Positions 38,341 through 46,189 of a DNA stretch of 64,000 nucleotides are shown piece by piece. The notes under the pieces were generated by a model. The model was not told where the DNA came from, searched no databases, and saw only the letters and a program-made list of their open reading frames with translations. This stretch comes from Bolinopsis microptera (taxonomy: Eukaryota; Ctenophora; Tentaculata; Lobata; Bolinopsidae): the NCBI RefSeq assembly GCF_026151205.1, contig NC_087075.1, forward strand, positions 3,818,359-3,882,358, written 5' to 3'. The position numbers were made by a program, and so were the translations under genes. The first letter of the stretch is position 1; each line of letters starts with the position of its first letter.

Positions 38341-41300
38341 ATCTGCTTGATAACGAGGGTCGAGGATGATTTAAAGAAATGGAACTCTGTTTTTTTTCTA
38401 AGATTCATTTACAGTAAAGGGGAAACGGCTCAGACATACAAATTCTCCGAAAACTTATTAAAACTTCTCAAATACATGAGCACTTACTACAACACTAAGA
38501 TTAAGAAAAAAACTGATAAGATTAAGATAAGATGATCAATGATCATAAACAAAGAGCTTAACTTACGCAGTGAGGAAAGAGGGAGAAGATAAAGAGCAAA
38601 CAATAACGAATAACGCTAACATCAGTCTCCATACTCCCAGTCAGTATAAAGAACGCACACACCTTCCTGGTACATTAATGAAACCTAAATTAAAGTTATC
38701 TTCGGGAGAGTCTGACTTTAAGAGGGACCGAATAACTCTAAGATATCAAATAACCAGGTGGTATATGTCTAATATCAATGACCGGCTGTAATCTGGGATA
38801 CCGTAAAATCTGGCCCTTTATAATTACAATTTCCACCAATCAAACGGCTTTAAGACATCATTTTAGGGCCAATGAGGGGGCCCGTATCAATAGTTTAGAA
38901 ATCTCTCACGAGATTAGAGCAAATGTATCTCCAAGCAAAAAAGTATGTATGCCAGATCTAAGACAAGATAACATTAACAATTTTGTACATTAAATGCTAA
39001 ATTTTATTGTTGAACAGGCCCTCTAAATGCCTGCTTTAATTTGATTTAAAAGGTGTTGAAGATAACAAAATCACGCATTACGTAAAGACAGTCAAAGTAT
39101 GAATTCTGTTGGAACGTGTTAGGGTTGTAAATGTTTTAACCAATGCACCGGTAAAAAGATAAATACTTTCCCCCGCTCCATCGTTAACAGAACTACCGTG
39201 AAACTACCGCCATACATGCCAAGATTACTGAAGGGTGTCTAAAAAATGAAACACATCTGAGAAAAAGTTTCGCTGAAGTTATGGTGGAAGTTGAGCATTA
39301 ACAATGCTTTATTCTTGATATTTTTAGCATTGAGCTGAATTCCCGAATTTATGACGTCGCAAAGATAAATTATCAGAAAACAATCGTTGAACTTCAGAAT
39401 AAGATCACTGAAAGTTTGAAAATCTAGGACCTGATTTTTTGACGATTTTTTGATGGCTGTCAATTTTAAAATCGAATCAAAATGTTTAAAATGCCTATAT
39501 AGCAACATTCTGTTCAAGGATCTCTTTTAAATGATCCTTAGAATATACCCTGAAAGTTTCAGGGTGATTGCTCAAAAACTGTAGGAGAAGATAATAAATT
39601 TGAAGTTCGATTTTCAGGGCACGCAATTGAAAATCGCTCACACAATACAATTGTGTGTTATCAATATATTACCAGGGCCTCGCAAAATGTATCTGGGGCT
39701 TATCTGTCAATATTATTTTTTGTTTATTGAAATTTGAAATCTTCTTTTCTGAATTTTGAATAATTGGCATCAATTAATTCATTAGATGTTATGTTTTTAA
39801 GATTAACAAAGAAATAAAACGAGCTCTCAGCATACCAGGTCTCCGGGTAGTGTACTGAAGCTCTTAGGGCCTCGTAACACATCACGATTTATGGCTCTGC
39901 TGCCCAATGTAATGTGTACGAGATAAATTATTAATAACGTACCACTTGCAGAGTTCAACTGTGGACATGGTCGCTGTACTGTCCGATCAGGATCTCCTCT
40001 CTGCTACTGCACCAAAGGGTGGACTGGAAAACACTGCCAACAACGTAAGTCATTCCAACCGTTTAATTCCTATTAAGAGATTTATATAGAGTATTATATT
40101 AGTTGTAAACTTCCTTTACAACTATAAATTAATAATTTAATTGAGTAAATGTGGGGGATGGAATTACAAGGTTATGTCTCGTTTCTCAACAAAAAGCACT
40201 AATACATACAATTAGTCTTACGCTTTAATATTGAATATATTTAAACTGTCTCTCATTCTTAACAGAAGACATGTGTGCCAGACACCCTTGTCAACATGGA
40301 CAGTGTGTTTTATCCAACAACTACCCAACCTGTGAGTGCGAGGATGGATATCATGGAACATTCTGCCAAATAGGTAATTGTGAAGTTATAACATAAGATG
40401 GTGTCTTTTTGCCTCGCCTTCAAACGAAATTCTCATTTTATCTTGACCCTTAATGCAGTTATTTGAAGATAAAATCCACAACTTGGAGGATCACAATAAC
40501 AAAAAGGTCCTCATTTCAGAGCAAGCTTGTCGGCAGCACTCCCCTTGTGTACATGGACGATGCATTGAAGACAAAGGCAGACCTAAGTGCATTTGTGACG
40601 TGGGCTGGACTGGACCTGCCTGTAATGGAAGTAAGCATTTCTAACATGTCACACTAATTGAAATAGAAGTAAGCATTTTAAAAAGTTAGATATCAACATT
40701 TTATTTTTTATTTATTTTATTTTACTTTAAAAAAAATCGTATTTTACTAAAAACAAGTTCAGGTCCTTTTTCAGTCAAATTTGACAGTGCAAATACTTTT
40801 CAGAAAACCACTGCTCAAAATGTAAGAATGGTATTTGTAATTTTACCACAGGGCAGTGTCACTGCCATCATGGATGGACTGGTAGGTCACAAAGAATATT
40901 TTCTTGTAAGGACTACGAGATGAAATATTGAAAAGTTGATAAATTCGTTAATAGGAAATATCATATTTCAATGCAATATCGTCCAAACTAGCTTAAAGTA
41001 TACAACTTATTGTTATGGTTATCAAACTTAAAATTTTATGCCTAAAATATTATTCTAGGAGATGATTGCATGGAGAAACACCCCTGTGCATTATATCCCT
41101 GTAAACATGGACAATGTAAACTGATAGGACACACTATACAGTGCTTGTGCGAGCCGGGCTGGACAGGAGACCACTGTGACAGCTGTGAGTAATAAGCTTA
41201 ATAACTGCATAATTAAGTGAAAGCACACACTTTTCATAGGTTCTATGATCTTGACATTTAGTTTTAAGAAAATTCAATATTAGGAGAAAAGGGGGGGAAA

Positions 41301-42007
41301 AAGGGGGGGGGGGGGGTGGGACCCATGTAGCTGAGACACCTCACAGCAAGTAGACCAAAGTGGCTCTTGCTTATGAACGGTGCATCAACTACCCGCCGAA
41401 GCGGTGGGTTGGGAGTCCCCCCTGGGACCATTTCGTCCGTAAAATTGTATACAATATAAAATAGTACAGATTTAAATAAACAAAATTTACATAAACAAAT
41501 CTAGGAGACCTCAAAGCTCGTCTTCTGGGGGATGAGGTTGAAGGAAATGTCTTGCAGTTCAATATTAGACTAGTACCATATACAAAATTAAGGATCTAGT
41601 TCCAAATAAATTTGTTTGTGTTGTGGTACAACTCTCTTTCAGTCGACCGGTGTAGTGACTTAAGCTGTGCTTATGGAGGATGTGTTACTGAAAACGGGCA
41701 CCCATACTGCCGCTGTAATCCTGGTTGGACAGGTGCCACATGTTCAGCAAGTAAGTTCATGATTATGCCAATCTTCTTCGAACACACTATTTTCAAAGCT
41801 AAAAATTTAACAAATCGATATGCAAATGAGCATGGCTTAACAGTTATTACCTGAAAGATTAAATGTTAAACTCAAGTTCAAGATGCGATGACATTTTCAA
41901 CTTCAGGAACTTTAGAGGTATCAAGACTAACGGAGGAAGCTTCGCCCAATGTCAGTTACAAAGAAATGGATGATGCCTCAAATAATTTCCCCCAATCTTC
42001 ATCTTGA
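11495..42007 (+). CDS. Large secreted multi-EGF protein with a new triplicated domain, VWC-like and His-rich segments
   Basis: Coding exons deduced by frame and phase: 11495-11602, 11857-11993, 12367-12441, 12707-12782, 15213-15362, 17099-17269, 17422-17538, 17754-17876, 18000-19102, 19287-19518, 20239-20429, 20588-20638, 20851-20911, 21233-21340, 22509-22634, 25855-25950, 26186-26308, 39952-40044, 40266-40373, 40520-40630, 40804-40881, 41059-41184, 41643-41750, 41907-42007. All splice phases agree except for a 14-bp duplication in exon 6. Without it the sum is 3759 nt (1252 residues). Order: signal peptide MLSFLILSLVLLKA; a Cys-containing N-terminal region of about 165 residues with no clear family; three EGF-like domains; a triplicated basic domain; four EGF; a VWC-like segment; EGF; a His-rich linker; ten more EGF; and a short acidic tail. 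No transmembrane helix follows, so the product is probably extracellular matrix or a soluble ligand. Most EGF exons are phase 1-1. I do not recognise an orthologue. Confidence 0.8.
13169..14773 (-). CDS. EamA/DMT (SLC35-like) transporter with Gly-rich C-terminal tail
   Basis: Single open frame of 534 codons without introns. Residues 1-90 are hydrophilic (probably cytosolic). Residues 90-400 carry about ten hydrophobic segments in the pattern of the drug/metabolite transporter superfamily, including the EamA-typical stretch SIVATINAMNPLVSAILAAL and a C-terminal half with SSLLGTTNVLFSVVFSLLLF. This group includes nucleotide-sugar and related transporters, so a Golgi/ER or plasma-membrane solute carrier is likely. 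The substrate cannot be told. Residues 400-534 are a tandem GGKNGGEGGRG tail encoded by a 30-bp minisatellite (about 13200-13590). The gene lies antisense in intron 4 of the EGF gene. The lack of introns suggests a retrogene, but no poly(A) tract or target duplication was checked. Confidence 0.75.
   Translation of the reverse strand: MTEDGEHPNLRNRAPGRLNKDSNTESNSPRSGDNILRRPPHHWTAQYNTDIQLKESLEEGEYEAVPQWGWMEGLIEGDYVPKPREQTEYTKYISLCLLTNFIIVSMGALSKFSLRYATHPHQLGVFKTGLVLVFGLIRRPKMSLLSEIGMTKWDFTKRAWVQGCLAVSMNFVARTLPLSIVATINAMNPLVSAILAALCLGERMDPVLDYPVLLTAGLGTFVCSRPPLLTGMESNNIFTTAHYVAMGLAVCQLFVRGYLMIAGRSLRKKGAQTEHFTALMLFDTSCQVSALTIQSFLFKTTSKVFSCPDWRLMVLIVTVALLQQLRPYLMSSGSSNLPVTISSLLGTTNVLFSVVFSLLLFNDTSIDKFYLCGTCLVVTACFVKLNFAKTEGGNSGKKGGKGGRGGKNGGGGGRGGKNGGEGGRGGKNGGESGRGGKNGGEGGRGGKNGGEGGRGGKNGGEGGRGGKNGGEGRRGGKNGGEGGRGGNNGGEGGRGGGRGGKNGGEGGRGGRGGKSGRGGGADRERSEKFGEETS
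13215..13590 (-). repeat. 30-bp coding minisatellite
   Basis: About a dozen copies of a 30-bp unit (plus strand TTCTTACCTCCTCTTCCACC and ten more bases) encode the Gly/Arg/Lys/Asn tail of the transporter. Every copy is a multiple of three, so length changes keep the frame. The opposite frame also stays open, which produces shadow ORFs. Confidence 0.85.
15387..16910. mobile_element. Non-autonomous hAT element with internal minisatellite
   Basis: The termini CAGGGTTGCCGG and CCGGCAACCCTG are perfect 12-bp inverted repeats. An 8-bp target duplication, TTCATGAG, lies at 15379-15386 and 16911-16918, which is diagnostic of hAT elements. Subterminal TTTTAAGGTTTTTT and TTCACGTCTTTT motifs occur on both sides. 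The interior is a 42-bp minisatellite. The element sits in intron 5 of the EGF gene. There is no transposase. Confidence 0.9.
15600..16780. repeat. 42-bp minisatellite inside the hAT element
   Basis: About 27 copies of a 42-bp unit (GGTATAATTTCAGAAAAACC, then CAATTAGATCTACACCGAGC and TA). The main variants are ACACCGAG versus ACAACAAG and a few 45-bp units with an added ATT. Because 42 is a multiple of three, the minus strand shows long repetitive open frames. These are by-products of the array, not genes. Confidence 0.9.
17099..17876 (+). CDS. EGF gene, exons 6-8: first three EGF-like domains
   Basis: Exon 6 (17099-17269) opens in phase 0 with IKEDKPEPAPKPGP and ends in an EGF domain with CPCVHGKC and CEQGWLGDNC. 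It contains a 14-bp direct duplication (17126-17139 and 17140-17153) that breaks the frame. One copy alone would join both halves in frame. Exon 7 (17422-17538) and exon 8 (17754-17876) each encode one EGF-like domain in phase 1-1. The six-cysteine spacing and GWxG motif are clear. Confidence 0.8.
18000..19102 (+). CDS. EGF gene, exon 9: triplicated basic domain plus four EGF
   Basis: The largest exon (1103 nt, phase 1 to 0). Its first 200 codons are three diverged copies of a unit of about 60 residues, rich in Lys, Trp and Tyr and almost free of Cys. Each ends in a PPPGF- or HPPS-type turn followed by VxIGDexIxIK (FSPPPGFKWQVHLDGETIII; FHPPPGFSLTVKIGNDIIRI; YHPPSDHRMLVTIGDEHVHI). I know no family with this pattern. 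The second half has four EGF-like domains; the third (CPPLACSNGGI) lacks its third cysteine. The exon ends in CRIGDQIFRVGQ, the start of a VWC-like segment. Confidence 0.85.
19287..19518 (+). CDS. EGF gene, exon 10: VWC-like segment and EGF
   Basis: Phase 0 to 1. CNRCVCLEDGHLVCTKRVC completes the N-terminal half of a von Willebrand factor C-like module begun in exon 9 (C-x2-C-x-C-x7-C-x4-C). One EGF-like domain follows with CGTSPCVQGQC and CRCFSGYSGPTC. Confidence 0.8.
20239..20911 (+). CDS. EGF gene, exons 11-13: histidine-rich linker
   Basis: Exon 11 (20239-20429) encodes a run of ten His plus EEHHHHP and EHH clusters between Val/Ile/Gln-rich stretches. Exon 12 (20588-20638) adds a 17-residue Pro/Gln/Val segment. 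Exon 13 (20851-20911) adds VYNHHHEAQIIHQTLVQEQ. Phases are 1-0, 0-0 and 0-1, so exon 12 can be skipped without a frame change. The segment could bind metal ions; that is inference only. Confidence 0.75.
21233..26308 (+). CDS. EGF gene, exons 14-17: EGF domains before the giant intron
   Basis: Exons 21233-21340, 22509-22634, 25855-25950 and 26186-26308, all phase 1-1, encode four complete EGF-like domains (for example CDSGWTGTRC and CDSGYIGDTC). The last exon ends in DPCT, the first cysteine of a further EGF whose remaining five cysteines lie in the exon at 39952, 13.6 kb downstream. Confidence 0.85.
22171..22242 (-). tRNA. tRNA-Gln (anticodon CUG)
   Basis: The 72-base minus-strand sequence folds as a complete cloverleaf. 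It has a perfect 7-bp acceptor stem GGTCTTA/TAAGACC, a D arm with A-box TGGTGTAGTGG, an anticodon stem CAGGA/TCCTG with loop CTCTGAA (CUG reads CAG), and a T arm with GTTCGAATC (B box). It has no intron and lies in an intron of the EGF gene, on the opposite strand. Confidence 0.92.
23388..25670. mobile_element. Long foldback transposon (0.9-kb inverted arms)
   Basis: Inverted arms at 23388-24309 and 24774-25670 match over about 0.9 kb with few mismatches and surround a 464-bp unique centre. The outer ends are AGTAAGGGGAAAAGTGG and its complement. AAATT flanks both sides (23383-23387 and 25671-25675), a possible 5-bp target duplication. The left arm has an extra tandem copy of TTCTAAAGAAACAGCACAA. 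No transposase is visible. It lies in the intron before the exon at 25855. Confidence 0.85.
26638..26788. mobile_element. pogo/Tigger-like MITE
   Basis: A 151-bp element with termini CAGTCAAACCTCTCTATAT and ATTATAGAGGTTACACTG, flanked by TA on both sides. Length, TIR start (CAGT..AACCTCT) and TA target fit pogo/Tigger-type MITEs. Confidence 0.7.
27068..27627 (-). CDS. DSL gene, last exon: three modules, transmembrane helix and stop
   Basis: This exon (phase 1 start) encodes CKPGRYGLPTCSKSC, then CLVNWYGAECNVHC, then CDAHWYGHTCNEEEW with degenerate spacing. A juxtamembrane stretch (SAEFADEWLQERDPYRYW), one hydrophobic helix, the tail KIAFCWCPYSETK and TAA at 27068-27070 follow. Confidence 0.85.
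27068..38632 (-). CDS. Single-pass membrane protein with tandem DSL-like modules (Notch-ligand-like), nested antisense
   Basis: Fifteen phase-consistent exons (minus strand, 5' to 3'): 38567-38632, 37741-37873, 37373-37483, 37104-37217, 36463-36513, 35766-35855, 34337-34453, 33881-34015, 33525-33700, 29410-29535, 29160-29264, 28622-28704, 28116-28207, 27801-27902, 27068-27627. They sum to 2061 nt (686 residues). Order: signal peptide VIRYCLLFIFSLFP; an N-terminal region of about 140 residues (starting NCDGTLYVKLERYQND, with PFPIKMVEGTINFTLAVNN) reminiscent of the MNNL/C2 domain of Delta/Jagged; 11-12 Cys modules with DSL spacing (C-x3-YG-x2-C-x3-C-x6-YxC-xG-x3-C-x2-GWxG-x2-C), for example CSDDHYGVNCNITC and CEAGWKGEEC; a transmembrane helix (VFLIIATTIFVYAVATFLMY); and a cytosolic tail of about 13 residues. 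Known Notch ligands have one DSL followed by EGF repeats, so this layout is unusual. An alternative is an unrelated laminin-EGF-like array. Confidence 0.78.
27909..28015. repeat. Short TGGGAATAAC minisatellite
   Basis: About ten imperfect copies of a 10-11 bp unit lie directly upstream (minus strand) of the exon at 27801-27902, close to its 3' splice site. Confidence 0.8.
28751..29010. repeat. Decamer array GTGAGTATTG x26
   Basis: Twenty-six head-to-tail 10-bp units, one with a single substitution, in an intron of the DSL gene. On the plus strand each unit contains GTGAGT, the 5' splice consensus, but the gene is on the other strand. Confidence 0.95.
30039..30780 (+). pseudogene. THAP-like zinc finger ORF, degraded (transposon-derived)
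   Basis: The open frame 30039-30437 starts MAEQSPSKKKQKPGG and has a THAP-like layout: FCAMGGCSN, a basic FLRYNRLP segment, KKWVLRMNRDSRSWQPS, then VCTDFQEGDL. The usual C-x2-H ligand pair is changed (CTDF in place of CxxHF), so zinc binding is doubtful. Downstream the frame is broken by stops, but FRERPVKFTLSSSDQARAIL and a PDR-type segment remain readable to about 30720. The element lies antisense to the DSL gene in its largest intron and is probably a transposase or LINE-associated remnant. Confidence 0.55.
31105..31265. repeat. GGCGGACTCGGACGGACATT minisatellite
   Basis: About six copies of an 18-20 bp unit containing CGGACATTGG. Both strands stay open by chance, giving shadow frames. 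Confidence 0.85.
31283..33080. repeat. 1.8-kb polypurine tract (GGA/GACTGAGGAGGAT satellite)
   Basis: Almost uninterrupted purine strand of GGAGGA runs mixed with ACTGAGGAGGAT and ACCCAGGAGG motifs. A larger segment is repeated (about 31316-31730 and 31804-32160). Such tracts can form triplex or G-quadruplex structures. The Ser/Pro-rich minus-strand frames are by-products. It lies in intron 9 of the DSL gene. Confidence 0.9.
33525..35855 (-). CDS. DSL gene, exons 6-9: best-conserved DSL-like modules
   Basis: Exons 35766-35855, 34337-34453, 33881-34015 and 33525-33700. The acceptor at 35856-35858 is the second of two close AGs (CTCAGACAG), the one that keeps phase 1. Modules read CEDGLYGKKCAVKC, CKESHYGEDCERYC, CAENQYGAACNMTC and CSDDHYGVNCNITC; the last is followed by CEAGWKGEEC, the canonical GWxGxxC end of a DSL domain. 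Confidence 0.82.
34589..35391. mobile_element. MITE-like element with 30-bp terminal inverted repeats
   Basis: The ends AGATAACGGGTGATGAATAA and the complementary CATCACCCGTTATCT pair over about 30 bp (…AAAAAATGGGAC) with one mismatch. The 800-bp interior has no coding frame I trust. No target duplication is obvious. It lies in an intron of the DSL gene. Confidence 0.7.
35876..36104. mobile_element. pogo-like MITE with internal 31-bp repeats
   Basis: Starts TA/CAGTAAAACTCCGAC and ends GCGGTAAATTACTG/TA. Inside are four copies of a 31-32 bp unit with ATACCGTGCACCGATT. It abuts the 3' splice-site region of the DSL exon 35766-35855. Confidence 0.6.
37508..37630. repeat. 21-bp tandem repeat rich in TGACGTCACGTG
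   Basis: Five to six copies of TTTCTGTGGTGACGTCACGTG. Each holds a CRE-type TGACGTCA palindrome fused to an E-box CACGTG. It lies in intron 2 of the DSL gene, about 1.0 kb downstream of its start codon. Confidence 0.85.
37925..38160. repeat. Penelope-like 3' fragment and local duplication
   Basis: About 37928-38010 matches 10725-10800 (TTTTACC...TGTTATAAAGAT and ACTCATTCGTTGT). It is followed by a tandem pair of about 60 bp with TCAGATAA and AACGTCACAGT. Non-coding. Confidence 0.5.
38633..39951. other. DSL gene 5' flank inside the EGF giant intron
   Basis: This segment should hold the DSL gene promoter. I see no clear TATA or initiator element. The short frames here show no family features. 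Confidence 0.4.
39952..42007 (+). CDS. EGF gene, exons 18-24: last EGF domains and stop
   Basis: Exons 39952-40044, 40266-40373, 40520-40630, 40804-40881, 41059-41184, 41643-41750 and 41907-42007 encode the second part of the split EGF (FNCGHGRC...) and five more. Another EGF is split between 40804-40881 and 41059-41184, where the sixth cysteine is GDDC. The last exon is a Ser/Thr/Glu-rich tail ending QSSS with TGA at 42005-42007. No transmembrane segment or GPI-type hydrophobic end is present. Confidence 0.85.
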
Positions 42008-42164
42008 AATGGCTGAGGGACTTTTGCAAAACGGAGAACACTATTTAGGCTAATACAATATATATTTTACGATGAAATTCTTTTGTGAATGAAATACAAA
42101 ATCAATGGTATAAAATATTATACATGCGTTTTTAAATGTTTGTTCTTGTCTCATTCAATACAGT

Positions 42165-42453
42165 CAGTGGCGTAACGAAAGGCCCTGCTGACCCTGCTGT
42201 GCAGGGGGGCGCCGTCTTAGGGGGGCGCCAAATCGTCGTTTGAATGTGGGACAATTTCGAAAACTTACCTAAAGTACTAGCAAAACTGCGCGTTTTGCTC
42301 TAGATACACACTTTTTTAGAGATTTTACCGGCGTATTCTTTAAAATTACCTAATTTGTTCAATTTTAGGGAGGGGCACCAAAAGGGGAGGGGGCGCCAAC
42401 AGGGGGGCGCTTTTTTCGGCAGGGGGGCGCCAACAGGCAACGTTACGCCACTG
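42165..42453. mobile_element. hAT MITE, copy 1
   Basis: A 289-bp element with 13-bp inverted termini CAGTGGCGTAACG/CGTTACGCCACTG and an 8-bp target duplication AATACAGT (42157-42164 and 42454-42461). GC-rich GGGGGGCGCC blocks lie inside. A second copy of the same length is at 51958. Confidence 0.93.
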
Positions 42454-42461
42454 AATACAGT

Positions 42462-43423
42462 TCTTTTTTGATTCTCGAAATGGTAGGAAATCACACGACG
42501 GTGACAACAGTTTGTCTCAATGCTTGAGTATACATCAAACTCGACTACAGGTATATTTGTTAATATGTGTGTTCACAGGACTTGAGTTGTTTACAAGAGA
42601 AACTCGCTGGGTTTGAAATAGAAACAGAACCTGTAATAAATAGGATTTATTACACCAATAATATAAACTCAAATAGTTATATCAAGTTCCAATTATCCAT
42701 TGTAAATATATAGTAGTATATAGATCATTGTAAATATATAGTTTAAAGGAATACGTACAGGTTGATACTCTACAATAACATAAATCTTCTTTCTACAAAC
42801 TTCAACCGGTTCTCATGCTATGAATATATAATATAATGATTAGTATTCTGCTAAGTCTAACAATATTTACTGGGCGGCGCTCAGCCTGTCATTCCGTCAA
42901 ATCTCTATGATTATGAACATAAATATAATACAAATAGCCTGGAGTCCCCAAGTTAAGTAAAGTGTAAAGGTATATATAAGTTGTTTTAACGTACAATCTA
43001 AAGAACAATTTTAAAAACAGCACTTGAATACCATTTTTTCTTTTGTCATTTTAAAATTAAAAAACAAATGGATGATGAAACAAACATTGTACCAAATTTT
43101 ACGCATTAATCATGTAATTAAAACATTTATTTTTTTTCATCCTACTGAATTAACTTAGCGATATAACTAATTCATTCGCTATGAATTTCATGCTATAAAA
43201 TTATGATGGGTGGCGTTTAGCTTGATCTCAGTCCGCCACATTTTTATTAATTTGTTTATTTAAATGTTTAACAGGTGATGTTTGTAAAATACTTATTTCA
43301 AAAACCGTCGACGAGTACAATTCCCGGCGCACGTTTTGGTGAACTGTAAACCTGAATTGAAATCTACAACAATTTTGTCGCAATCCAATCAGCTCATTTC
43401 ATTAATTTATTAAATACATATAT
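42462..43423. other. 3' flank of the EGF gene
   Basis: AT-rich sequence with no assignable gene. An AATAAA-type signal occurs near 42638. Confidence 0.4.
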
Positions 43424-44170
43424 TTTTGTCATATGTTGTATGACCCGCCGCGCACGAAGTGCGCGGCTCCCCCTGTATCGTCGAAGACGATACACTTCAC
43501 TATAGTGAAGCGACCGTGGGGGTCACCACGTGATACAAATATATTTTGGCAAAAGCCAAGATATAGACGCGCACTTGTGCACATTGGGCTTACAGCGCAC
43601 GTGTAGCATGAGGCAACAACTAGAACTTTTTTAATAATTAAAAAAGCCAAGAATCGGCCAAATAAGTAAAGTTTAACATAATAATAAAACGTTTAGGAAA
43701 ATTAAAGAATTAAATTTCAATTTCGACTTGCTGTTAACCTGCTAATTATAATAGCCAGCTATTTGGCATTTGCATGTTCAATGTTATATTGTAATCAAAA
43801 TGAAAACCTTAATGCTATTTTAATGGCCGAATGCACGCAGCACGGCTGTTAAAAAGAAAATAGGTTAAAAACAAAATAGGTAAAAACGGTCGCTTCACTA
43901 TACTACTATATAGCTTCTTCGACGCTACAGGGGGAGCCGCGCACTTCGTGCGCGGCGGGTCATACAACGTATGACAAAAATATGTAACAGCCTTAAGGCT
44001 GTTCATACAACGTATGACAAAAATATGTAACAGCCTTAAGGCTGTTACATATTTTTGTCATACGTTGTATGACCCGCCGCGCACGAAGTGCGCGGCTCCC
44101 CCTGTAGCGTCGAAGACTAGAAGCTATATAGTGAAGCGACCGTGGGGGTCACCACGTGATACAAACATAT
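43424..44170. mobile_element. Palindromic/foldback element cluster
   Basis: A module with TGACCCGCCGCGCACGAAGT and GGTCACCACGTGATAC occurs at 43424-43545, inverted at 43886-43975, and direct again at 44060-44165. The last two form a large palindrome (about 43886-44143) whose left arm also carries a 43-bp tandem duplication ending ACAGCCTTAAGGCTGT. No coding frame. Confidence 0.75.
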
Positions 44171-45959
44171 TTAATGTTAAAACTAACATTTACAATTTAA
44201 ATTATCATTATTTAGGACCTGCACATTTTGTACTTAATTAAGTACAAAATGTACAGCATGACTGATTTGTACTTTTTCAATGAATATTTTACAAATTTTT
44301 CGTCGTTAACAGACATTCTGCAACATTATATTGCATGTTATATTTGTCTATTGTTAATAGACTAGACTGGCGCGCGCTACTTTGAAGTACTTTCCATTTC
44401 GAGAAGAAAGCAGCGCGCGCTACTTCGAAAAAATTTAGATGAGTAACATCCGTCAACATTATATTAACCCAATGCAAAAAATAAAAAACATAGTTTCAAT
44501 CATAATTGGTTGTCATTTATTACAAAATCGATACAATCACCATTAGTCATTTATCTTGACCACATGGTTAATTAGTACTTGTAAAGTGCTTACGTGGTGC
44601 CTAAGAATTTAGTTGGATAAAACACAACTTGTCAAGGCTAGGCTGTTGGAAAGGCTGCTTATAAACTCAAAACTAAAAACTGATGTATCTGTTCAAGTGA
44701 CATCTGATTTATATTACAGTATAGATGGTAATAATCTGCATCACTGAATACACAGACTGTTAACTGTCGTGTTTTATGTATCATTACATACAAGCATTGC
44801 CTGACCTCCATAACATAAATATTGAAATAGCGTTACCGATTTTTATTTACCATCCGTTGGATCCATGCAAAGTTACACGACGTGTGATAAATATTTGTGT
44901 ATCATGTCGGTGGACTCGAATTGTTGGAAAACTGTGATGGAGGGTTAAATAGGGAGGGGCCAAATGATAAATAATTTTACCGGGGTACCCCTATAGTGCA
45001 CATGTACAGTGTATTGTACCGTTAACATAGTACTATACTATCTTCAACTATATGAAACTGTTTCATATAGTATATATAAAAGTCATACACCAAATGGGCA
45101 TTATATTTTATGAATTGTTTTACATCTTTTTATTCTGTAAAATGTGCTAAAATTAAATTTCTTGTTTCATTGAATTTCTTGTTTCATTGTTTAGCTGCTA
45201 TGTGTATTATCTAATAGTAGGTGTTTTTGCTGTACCCCCCAACAGATATAATAATTTTCCCAAGGGACACATTTTGATCTTAGTTTTTGATTGAAATAAA
45301 TTTTCGTGCACATACAGAATGAATGGTTAATAATTTAATATATATGTAGACCAAGGTCTGTGCACGGGATGCTTCCTGGAAGAATCCAGTTCTTTTAGCG
45401 GGGCACCCTACCTAAAGCCAAATTGAGATATAATAATCATATTCCTAGAGAAATAATCAGAAATCGAATACCAATCAAATAATATGATATATAGGAGTAG
45501 TAACCATATTTACTATGCAAAATGCCCCAACCACATAGTGTAAATTTATATAGAATTCAAATTCCATATCATCATTAAACCTCAATAGTCAATATAATAG
45601 CCCAAGCAAAATTAAATAACTTCTTATATACCTTACTGTCATACTACAAATTAATTAAACATTTGAAATCTGTTAACCAGAGAATAAATTTCTAAACCTA
45701 ATGCAAGTGAAATAATTTAGATGCAATAATGAATGCCTAATGTGAGTATCATCTGTCAATGTCCTTGTAAAAAAGTCTGTAAAAGAGATATGAGTAACTA
45801 ATATAGAAGAAAAAACAGGAAGTTGTCGTCTGTTGAAAAATAAATAAAATATCTAGAATATAAATAAGAATATAAAATAACATTCAGTCAATGTGTCGTC
45901 AATAAACTGTACAATTATCAAATGTTAAAACTGGGTGATACAGTCACCAAAAATAAATA
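44171..45959. other. Intergenic AT-rich sequence
   Basis: No gene, RNA or clear repeat is recognised, except a small inverted pair around GCGCGCGCTACTT (44371-44425). Confidence 0.4.
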
Positions 45960-46189
45960 CTAAGTATAATAAGTAAATAAATTAAATGTGGTCTATAAAA
46001 CTACCACTAGGTATAATAGGTCAATAAATTAAAAGTGGTTTATAAAACTACCACTGTGCGAACCCTTTCTCCAGTTAAAACATGTCAGTCATGTGCAAAA
46101 TCAATCAAAATGGTAAGGTGGTAAAAAAGGGAAAATCCTTTCGATACATCAATTATATATGCCTCAGATTTAAAAGAATTAGAAGATAC

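Noticed and set aside
39239-39517. 92-codon minus-strand ORF in the giant intron
   Set aside because: Low-complexity AT-rich frame without splice partners or recognisable domain.
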